DNA from: JACQCE01 sp041484905 | GTDB lineage: Bacteria; Nitrospirota; Nitrospiria; JACQCE01 | DNA length: 10,659 nucleotides | Reading direction: 5' to 3' | Assembly: GCA_041484905.1 (NCBI GenBank) | Contig: JBGPIL010000073.1 | Span: forward strand, 1 to 10,659 | In this document: positions 6,126-10,659 of the stretch, one piece after another | Numbering within the stretch: the stretch's first letter is position 1 | Layout: every line of letters starts with the position of its first letter | Made by a program: the position numbers and the translations under genes | Notes under the pieces: generated by a model | The model's input: only the letters and a program-made list of their open reading frames with translations | Database searches by the model: none | What the model was told of the DNA's origin: nothing

Positions 6126-6284
6126 ATGTATAAGCGACTTCGGATGCCGGATGAGGAACATATGACCGCTTCCCAGATTATGGAAGCGACCATGGAGCAA
6201 TATCTCAAGAAGCCAATGCGCAAGAAGCCGGCGGCGGCCGTGGCGTCAGGGCCGCTCGGCGGGAAGAAAGCCGCTAAACGATAA
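6126..6284 (+). CDS. Small basic protein, unknown function
   Basis: A 52-aa ORF, the only plausible plus-strand gene in the window. It begins MYKRLRMPDEEHMTASQIME. The N-terminal half is mixed-charge and could be helical; the C-terminal half is Lys/Ala-rich (KKPMRKKPAAA, then GKKAAKR), giving a strongly basic tail that might bind nucleic acid. I recognise no family. Support comes from a promoter with an extended -10 just upstream, a plausible leaderless ATG, and a hairpin beginning immediately after the stop codon. An alternative start is the ATG at 6162 (40 aa), which has GAGG 5 nt upstream. An overlapping ATG at 6121 gives only a 14-codon ORF. It is divergent from the cytochrome-barrel gene. 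It could still be a chance ORF. Confidence 0.55.
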   Translation: MYKRLRMPDEEHMTASQIMEATMEQYLKKPMRKKPAAAVASGPLGGKKAAKR

Positions 6285-6301
6285 GGGCGCTCCACGCGCC
6301 C
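6285..6301 (+). terminator. Terminator-like hairpin of the small basic gene
   Basis: GGGCGC, loop TCCAC, GCGCCC: a perfect 6-bp GC stem starting on the base after the TAA, followed by CTGTGTTTGTCCTT. The T content is modest, so efficiency is uncertain, but the placement is what an intrinsic terminator would have. Confidence 0.55.
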
Positions 6302-6315
6302 CTGTGTTTGTCCTT

Positions 6316-6345
6316 CCCTCTATTCTCCATTCTCTCCGTTCGCCC
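6316..6345. repeat. Family B repeat in reverse orientation, first copy
   Basis: CCCTCTATTCTCCATTCTCT then CCGTTCGCC, the reverse complement of the GGAGAATGGAGAATAGA-type sequence. It lies between the small gene and the 3' end of the BtuF-like gene, upstream of the 28-nt palindrome. Confidence 0.75.
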
Positions 6346-6365
6346 TTGCACGTTGTCTTTCATCA

Positions 6366-6393
6366 GTGCGGGCGATTGGCCAATCGCCCCTAC
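6366..6393. repeat. 28-nt palindromic element, copy 2
   Basis: The core GGGCGATTGG plus its exact reverse complement (6370-6389) is a perfect 20-bp palindrome. The outer bases GTGC and CTAC give 28 nt in total, the same as copy 1 at 67-94. The inner arms differ from copy 1 (ATTGG/CCAAT against GTTCG/CGAAC), but both pair perfectly. It sits between two reverse family B copies. Confidence 0.8.
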
Positions 6394-6416
6394 ATTCGAA
6401 GATCGCCATGCACCCT

Positions 6417-6446
6417 TCGTCATTCCCTCCATTTTCCATTCTCTAT
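6417..6446. repeat. Family B repeat in reverse orientation, second copy
   Basis: TCGTCATTCCCTCCATTTTC then CATTCTCTAT, the reverse complement of the GAATGGAAAATGGAGGAAATGACGA sequence type seen in forward orientation at 4252-4282. It ends directly at the stop codon of the BtuF-like gene. Confidence 0.75.
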
Positions 6447-7427
6447 TTATAACCTTTCCCACCCGCTTCCCGCGTGGCCAAAACGAAACACGGTTGGATG
6501 GAACATCTCGGCGAGCAGTTCGACTGATTCGACCAACCGGGGGCCGGGCCGGTTGAAGTAGGCGTTCCCGTCGGCCAGATAGACGCGCCGGTCGCGCACG
6601 GCTTTGAGCCGCTTCCATTCGGGCCGGTCGGTCAGCACATCGACTTCTTTACGGGTCCGGTCGATCTCGTAGCCGCAGGGCATCACACAGATGGCGTCCG
6701 GGTCCTGTTCGATCAACTGCTCCCAGTGAAGCCACGGCGAGTGCTGGCCGGTAATCCCGAACAGATTCACGCCGCCGGCGAGCTTGATCAGCTCGGGCAT
6801 CCAGTTGCCCGCGGTCATGAGCGGTTCGATCCATTCGATGCAGACGACGGTCGGCTTGACCGGGACCGCGGCGGCTTTGCGGGCGATGGCTTCCAGCCGC
6901 GAGGTCAGCCGCCCCACCAGCGCCTCTCCCCGAGTGGGTTCTCCCAAGGCCTCGGCCACGCGCCGGATCTCCCGCCAGACGCCGGCCAGGTCGTGCGGTT
7001 CCATCGACACGATGGCCGGGTGGTTGTCCACCCACAGATAGACGGCCGCGTCGACATCCCGCTCCGTGGCGGCGCAGGCGGCGCATTGGGTCTGGGTGAC
7101 GATCAGATCGGGCTCGAGCGCTTTGAGCCGGTCGGCGTCGACCCGGTAGACCGAGAGCCCCTCCTGGATATACGTCTGCAGCCGTTTATGGATGAGGGCG
7201 CCGTCGTCGTCCAATTTGATCTTGGGCTCGGTGCAGATGGGCAGCCGTTGGATCGACAGCGGCGTGTCGCATTCGTGGGAACGGCCGACGAGCCGGGATT
7301 CGTAGCCTAACGCGCAGACGATTTCGGTGGCAGCGGGTAGTAGAGAAATAACGCGCGTGGGGGGAACTCTATTTTCGATTGATGATTTTCGATTTTCGAA
7401 CAGGTAACGATCGGACAAGGGCTTCAC
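6447..7427 (-). CDS. Cobalamin-binding family protein (BtuF-like, helical-backbone substrate-binding fold)
   Basis: 326-aa member of the COG0614-type periplasmic-binding superfamily, in the branch usually annotated as cobalamin-binding protein. Diagnostic pieces: TRVISLLPAATEIVCALG (about 24-41), GRSHECDTP (48-56), TQTQCAACAATERDV (111-125), WIEPLMTAGNWMPELIKLAGG (199-219) and ADGNAYFNRPGPRLVESVELLAE (285-307). There is no convincing signal peptide, typical of this branch, so an ABC-transporter role is not assured; no permease or ATPase gene is nearby. The start is problematic. No ATG, GTG or TTG lies just before the conserved TRVISLLP; the best option is GTG at 7427, which reads through a family A repeat as LFENRKSSIENR (9-20). 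A 7-codon ORF (MPTVMSL) ends overlapping that GTG. Function in cobalamin salvage or sensing is inferred from family only. Confidence 0.8.
   Translation of the reverse strand: MKPLSDRYLFENRKSSIENRVPPTRVISLLPAATEIVCALGYESRLVGRSHECDTPLSIQRLPICTEPKIKLDDDGALIHKRLQTYIQEGLSVYRVDADRLKALEPDLIVTQTQCAACAATERDVDAAVYLWVDNHPAIVSMEPHDLAGVWREIRRVAEALGEPTRGEALVGRLTSRLEAIARKAAAVPVKPTVVCIEWIEPLMTAGNWMPELIKLAGGVNLFGITGQHSPWLHWEQLIEQDPDAICVMPCGYEIDRTRKEVDVLTDRPEWKRLKAVRDRRVYLADGNAYFNRPGPRLVESVELLAEMFHPTVFRFGHAGSGWERL
7371..7400. repeat. Family A repeat inside the 5' end of the BtuF-like gene
   Basis: ATTTTCGATTGATGATTTTC followed by GATTTTCGAA. On the minus strand it encodes FENRKSSIEN in the frame of the BtuF-like protein, immediately before the conserved part of the protein. 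Confidence 0.85.
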
Positions 7428-7540
7428 AAGGACATGACTGTCGGCATAATTTTTAGATCCTTCGTTTCAGATCATCCTTCTTCACACTGCCACTTCGCTT
7501 TTACGCCTCTTTCACCCCAAAATCAAGCCTTTATTTGCTT

Positions 7541-7604
7541 TTCAATCAAAATTCGCAATTCGTCATTCCCTTCATTCGACATTCGCAATTCGACATTCGA
7601 CATT
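7541..7604. repeat. Family C repeat abutting the pntB stop codon
   Basis: Plus strand: CAATCAAAATTCGCAATTCG, then TCATTCCCTTCATTCGACAT, then TCGCAATTCGACATTCGACA. In reverse it is a tandem of CGAATTG and CGAATGTCGAATG units. It ends on the base next to the pntB TAA (7605-7607). The remaining 7428-7540 contains the 7-codon ORF and a GAAGGAT direct repeat on the minus strand, and nothing else I can call. Confidence 0.8.
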
Positions 7605-8999
7605 TTACGTTTCCTTCAACGCTCCGATTAACTCCAAAATCGCCTTCCTGCCATCATGGAAGAACATCAACGTGTTGTCGGCCGCAAAGAGCGGATTGGG
7701 GATGCCGGCAAACCCCGGGCTCAAGCTGCGCTTGATCACCACCACGGTGCGCGCCTTGTCGACATCCAGGATCGGCATGCCGGCGATGGGGCTCTTGGGA
7801 TCGGTCCGGGCGACGGGATTGACGACGTCGTTGGCGCCGATCACCAGGACGACGTCGGTTTGCGCGAAGCTCGGGTTGATTTCGTCCATCTCTTTCATCT
7901 TGTCATAGGCGACATTGGCTTCGGCCAGGAGCACGTTCATGTGGCCGGGCATCCGGCCGGCGACGGGATGGATGGCGAATTCGACGGTCATGCCCCGGTC
8001 CTCCAGCAGGTTCGCCAGGTCGCGCACGGCGTGCTGCGCCTGCGAGACGGCCATGCCGTAACCGGGCACGATGACGACGCGGCGGGCGGCGTCGAAGAGC
8101 ATGGCGATCTCCTCGGCCGAGGCCGATTTGACCTTGCCGCCGTAGACCTGATCGGCGCTCGGGCCGCCGCCGGCGCTCACGGCGACCACGCCGGAGAGCA
8201 CGTTGAGCAACGACCGGTTCATCGCTTTGCACATGATCTGCGAGAGGACGATGCCGGATGCGCCGACGAGCGAGCCGGTGATGATCAGGCCGTTGTTGTT
8301 GAGCACGAAGCCGGTGGCCGCGCCGGCCATGCCGGAATAGGAGTTTAACAGCGCGATGGCGACGGGCATGTCGGCGCCGCCGATCGGAATCACCAGCAAG
8401 ATGCCCAGCGCCGATGAGATGGCCACCAGAAGCCAGTAGGCGACGGCCGAATGCGGATCCACCACCACCCAGGCGCCCACGGCCAGCGCCAACAGGGCCA
8501 GGACGGCGTTCACCAGATGCTGGCCGGCGAAGTGACAATATTTTTCCGGAATCATGTCCTGCAATTTCACCATCGCGAGCAGGCTGCCCCAGAAGGTAAT
8601 GGCGCCGATCAATCCCGACAGGCCGGTGGCCACGGTGAGCTGCAGGTTCGGGTCGGCGGTGTCAATGAGCGCCGCACCCGCCACAAGAACGGAGGCGCCG
8701 CCGCCGAAGCCGTTGAGCAGGGCGACCATTTCGGGCATCGCCGTCATCGGCACTTTGACGGCGAGCGCGCCCCCCAGCACCGTGCCGACCAGCAGCCCGC
8801 CGGTGATCAGCAGGTAGCCCGAGAGGCCGGCTTCAATAATATGGCGGTCGATGAGCGTGGCAACGATGGCGATGAGCATGCCGATCGCGCCGATGAAATT
8901 CCCCTGGACGGCCGTGCGCGGATGCGCCAGCTTGATCAGCCCGATGATGAAGAGGACCGACGCGACCAGATAGGCGATGTTGATGATGGCGTTCTGCAC
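7605..8999 (-). CDS. pntB: NAD(P) transhydrogenase subunit beta
   Basis: 464-aa inner-membrane subunit (E. coli PntB is about 462). The N-terminal part (about 1-265) is a run of hydrophobic helices forming most of the proton-translocating domain II. The C-terminal part is the NADP(H)-binding domain III, with GYGMAVSQAQ (313-322), HPVAGRMPGHMNVLLAEA (344-361), GANDVVNP (388-395) and KRSLSPGFAGIPNPLF (423-438). With PntAA and PntAB it couples proton entry to hydride transfer from NADH to NADP+. Asn96 (ALLNGFGG) appears to occupy the place of E. coli His91, as I recall for some other bacterial enzymes. It starts with GTG, supported by AAGGA 8 nt upstream and a 4-bp gap after the pntAB stop, so it is translated as part of the operon. 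Confidence 0.97.
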   Translation of the reverse strand: MQNAIINIAYLVASVLFIIGLIKLAHPRTAVQGNFIGAIGMLIAIVATLIDRHIIEAGLSGYLLITGGLLVGTVLGGALAVKVPMTAMPEMVALLNGFGGGASVLVAGAALIDTADPNLQLTVATGLSGLIGAITFWGSLLAMVKLQDMIPEKYCHFAGQHLVNAVLALLALAVGAWVVVDPHSAVAYWLLVAISSALGILLVIPIGGADMPVAIALLNSYSGMAGAATGFVLNNNGLIITGSLVGASGIVLSQIMCKAMNRSLLNVLSGVVAVSAGGGPSADQVYGGKVKSASAEEIAMLFDAARRVVIVPGYGMAVSQAQHAVRDLANLLEDRGMTVEFAIHPVAGRMPGHMNVLLAEANVAYDKMKEMDEINPSFAQTDVVLVIGANDVVNPVARTDPKSPIAGMPILDVDKARTVVVIKRSLSPGFAGIPNPLFAADNTLMFFHDGRKAILELIGALKET

Positions 9000-9003
9000 C
9001 GGG

Positions 9004-9282
9004 CTATTCCTTGCGCTTGAACATCGACAGCATCCGGTGGGTCACGAGAAAGCCGCCGACCACGTTGATCATGGCGAAGACGACGGCGATGAAGCCCAGA
9101 ATGGTGGTGAAGCGGTTGGGCGTGGCCACGGAGAGCATGGCGCCGACGATCGTGATGCCGGAGATGGCGTTCGAGCCGGACATGAGCGGCGTGTGCAGGA
9201 GCGGCGGCACCCGGTTGATCACTTCAAAACCGACGAAGATGGCCAGCACGAAGATCGTCAGCAGCATGATGAAGGTATCCAT
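9004..9282 (-). CDS. pntAB: NAD(P) transhydrogenase subunit alpha part 2
   Basis: 92-aa membrane protein equivalent to the C-terminal transmembrane part of a full-length PntA. Three hydrophobic helices are seen (about 4-20, 42-55 and 60-80), with the conserved loop VPPLLHTPLMSGSNAISG (25-42). His30 in LHTPLMS is a candidate proton-path residue in split enzymes. The split alpha subunit (AA, AB, B) is the arrangement found in Rhodospirillum and Thermus-type operons. GGAGG at 9290-9294, 7 nt before the ATG, gives strong initiation 12 bp after the pntAA stop. It ends 4 bp before pntB. Confidence 0.95.
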   Translation of the reverse strand: MDTFIMLLTIFVLAIFVGFEVINRVPPLLHTPLMSGSNAISGITIVGAMLSVATPNRFTTILGFIAVVFAMINVVGGFLVTHRMLSMFKRKE

Positions 9283-9289
9283 CGCTCCC

Positions 9290-9294
9290 CCTCC
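9290..9294 (-). promoter_or_regulatory. Ribosome-binding site of pntAB
   Basis: GGAGG directly follows the TAG stop codon of pntAA and lies 7 nt before the pntAB ATG. This contrasts with pntAA, which has no comparable site because repeat DNA fills that position. Confidence 0.7.
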
Positions 9295-10464
9295 CTATTT
9301 GCCGGACACCGGCAGCCCCAGCAGCTCCCGCACGCGCGGGTGGACGACCTCGCCGCCCTGGGTCAGCAACGTGCCGGCGACAATTTCGTCGTCCAGTTTC
9401 AACTGCAAGGCGCCTTCCTTATTGATCAGGTGCAGGACAAAGGTGGTGATGTTTTTGGCGTACATCTGGCTGGCATGATAGGGGATGGTCGCGGCCAGGT
9501 TGACCGGCCCCACGATTGTCACGCCGTGAACGGTGAGCGTCTGACCGGCCTTGGTCACGGCGCAGTTGCCGCCGCTCTCCGCCGCCAGATCGATCAGAAT
9601 CGAACCCGGTGTCATCCCGTTGACCATCTCCTCGGTCACCAGCAGCGGCGCTCGCTTGCCGGGCACGGTGGCCGTGCAGATCACCACGTCGTTGGCGGCG
9701 ACCGCTTTGGCCATCATCTCCCGCTGCTTGGCATAGAATTCCTCGCCCATCGATTTCGCGTAGCCGCCTTTATCCTCCGCGCCGGCGGTGTCGAGCGGCA
9801 ACTCAAGAAACGCGGCGCCGAGGCTCTGGACCTGCTCTTTGACGGCGGGCCGGACATCATAGGCCGTGACGACGGCGCCCAGCCGGTGGGCGGTGGCGAT
9901 CGCCTGCAGCCCCGTCACGCCCGCGCCGATGATGAAGACGCGCGCGGGCGCGATCGTGCCGGCGGCCGTCATCATCATCGGAAACATGTGGGAGGAGGCC
10001 TGCGCGGCGAGTAGGACGGACTTGTACCCGGCCACGGTCGCCATCGAGGAGAGCGCGTCCATACTTTGCGCCCGGGTGATCCGCGGCATCAACTCCATCG
10101 ACAGGGCCGTGACGCCCCGTTCGGCCAGCGGTGGTATCATCAGCGGCGCGCCCAGCGGATCGAGAAAGGCGATCAGCAACTGGCCGGCGCGCAGCCGCGG
10201 CAGATCGGCCGGGCCGGCATCCGGATTGGCCCCCAGCCCCCGCACCTGCAGGATGATATCGGCCGAGGAGAAGACGTCCGCCCGTTGGGGGACGATCCGC
10301 GCCCCTTTGTCCTGATAGGCGTTATCGGGAAAACCGGCCGCCTGGCCCGCGCCGGTTTCGACGATCACGTCCGCCTTGACCTTGGTCAGTGCGGCGATCG
10401 ACGCGGGGATGAGCGCGACGCGCTGCTCACCGGGAAAGGTCTCTTTGGGAACGCCAATGATCAT
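9295..10464 (-). CDS. pntAA: NAD(P) transhydrogenase subunit alpha part 1
   Basis: 389-aa soluble NAD(H)-binding domain I of proton-translocating transhydrogenase, related to alanine dehydrogenase. Seen: the N-terminal MIIGVPKETFPGEQRVALIP (1-20) typical of the family; PRITRAQSMDALSSMATVAGYK (127-148); a Rossmann GAGVTG (180-185) with the following acidic position at Asp203 (AYDVRP); the RPAVKEQVQSLGA loop; and VICTATVPGKRAP with ILIDLAAESGGN near 261-300. It lacks the transmembrane tail, which is the separate pntAB gene. The ATG at 10464 matches the family start exactly. A family A repeat begins only 6 nt upstream and no Shine-Dalgarno sequence is visible. The first gene of the three-gene operon. 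Confidence 0.97.
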   Translation of the reverse strand: MIIGVPKETFPGEQRVALIPASIAALTKVKADVIVETGAGQAAGFPDNAYQDKGARIVPQRADVFSSADIILQVRGLGANPDAGPADLPRLRAGQLLIAFLDPLGAPLMIPPLAERGVTALSMELMPRITRAQSMDALSSMATVAGYKSVLLAAQASSHMFPMMMTAAGTIAPARVFIIGAGVTGLQAIATAHRLGAVVTAYDVRPAVKEQVQSLGAAFLELPLDTAGAEDKGGYAKSMGEEFYAKQREMMAKAVAANDVVICTATVPGKRAPLLVTEEMVNGMTPGSILIDLAAESGGNCAVTKAGQTLTVHGVTIVGPVNLAATIPYHASQMYAKNITTFVLHLINKEGALQLKLDDEIVAGTLLTQGGEVVHPRVRELLGLPVSGK

Positions 10465-10470
10465 AACGTC

Positions 10471-10505
10471 ATTTTCGATTTTCGATTGCAGATTTTCGAT
10501 TGAAA
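10471..10505. repeat. Family A repeat at the pntAA translation start
   Basis: ATTTTCGATTTTCGATTGCA followed by GATTTTCGATTGA. It begins 6 nt upstream of the pntAA ATG and lies in the predicted 5' leader. The order of units differs from other copies (two units before the GCA spacer, one after). Confidence 0.85.
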
Positions 10506-10561
10506 GGCAACAGATATGGCCACGTCAGAATCCTGCGCACCCCCCGTTCACGCAAGGCGCC

Positions 10562-10590
10562 ACTATATCACAGGGGGAGGCGGTTGGAAA
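10562..10590 (-). promoter_or_regulatory. Candidate promoter of the pnt operon
   Basis: On the minus strand TGATATAGT (10562-10570) is an extended -10 and TTTCCA (10585-10590) is a partial -35 at 17-nt spacing. The transcript would start near 10555, with a leader of about 90 nt that includes the family A repeat at 10471-10505. Confidence 0.5.
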
Positions 10591-10608
10591 AGGGGAAGGA
10601 TTAAAGGC

Positions 10609-10642
10609 ATTTTCGATTGCGGATTTTCGATTTTCGATTGAA
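10609..10642. repeat. Family A repeat upstream of the pnt promoter
   Basis: ATTTTCGATTGCGGATTTTC followed by GATTTTCGATTGAA. It shares AAAGGCATTTTCGATTG with 2390-2406 including bases outside the repeat unit. It lies upstream of the candidate promoter. The last bases of the window after it show nothing else. Confidence 0.85.
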
Positions 10643-10659
10643 TATCCAAGGCTTTAGAA

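Noticed and set aside
6128..6170. CGGATGCCGGATGAGGAACA as another family C copy inside the small gene
   Set aside because: It resembles CGAATGCCGAATGAAAAC at 4294-4312, but the match is short and could be chance. It is not enough to call the small gene repeat-derived.
8977..10014. Long plus-strand ORF of about 345 codons over pntAB and pntAA
   Set aside because: Antisense to two firmly identified transhydrogenase genes. Its His/Asp/Gly-rich composition is the usual shadow of a GC-rich coding strand.
2346..10642. CRISPR array formed by the family A repeats
   Set aside because: Copies are kilobases apart, with no regular spacers and no cas genes nearby.

Overview
The window looks like a piece of a high-GC, Gram-negative, respiratory chromosome. 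A Nitrospira-like member of the Nitrospirota is my best guess. It rests on the combination of a periplasmic copper nitrite reductase, a fused cytochrome/outer-membrane barrel, a three-gene proton-translocating transhydrogenase and a non-secreted cobalamin-binding-type protein. No rRNA or other taxonomic marker is present, so this is inference.

Layout. All recognisable large genes are on the minus strand. Reading from high to low coordinate: the transhydrogenase operon pntAA-pntAB-pntB (10464 to 7605); a BtuF-like cobalamin-binding family protein (7427 to 6447); then, beyond one small plus-strand gene (6126-6284, 52 aa, basic) with its own promoter and terminator-like hairpin, a fused c-type cytochrome/beta-barrel protein resembling Cyc2 (5852 to 4374), a TPR lipoprotein (4137 to 2506), the copper nitrite reductase nirK (2272 to 1175) and a glutathionyl-hydroquinone reductase-type protein (1044 to 109). 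I see no tRNA, rRNA, CRISPR array or insertion sequence.

How the genes may work together. The barrel-cytochrome, the TPR lipoprotein and NirK all carry export signals and lie on one strand. They could form a cell-envelope module that brings electrons across the outer membrane to periplasmic nitrite reduction. That is a hypothesis from synteny only. The transhydrogenase balances NADH and NADPH using the proton motive force.

The most striking feature is in the gaps. Every intergenic region longer than about 100 bp holds low-complexity interspersed repeats: family A (built from GATTTTC units ending in GATTG or GAATG), family B (GGAGAATGGAAAATGG-type) and family C (CGAATTGCGAATGTCGAATG-type). 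Two 28-nt palindromes also occur, with the same ends but differently paired centres. Repeats reach within 6 nt of the pntAA start codon and abut the pntB stop codon. They also appear to be translated as the N-terminal codons of nirK and of the BtuF-like gene.
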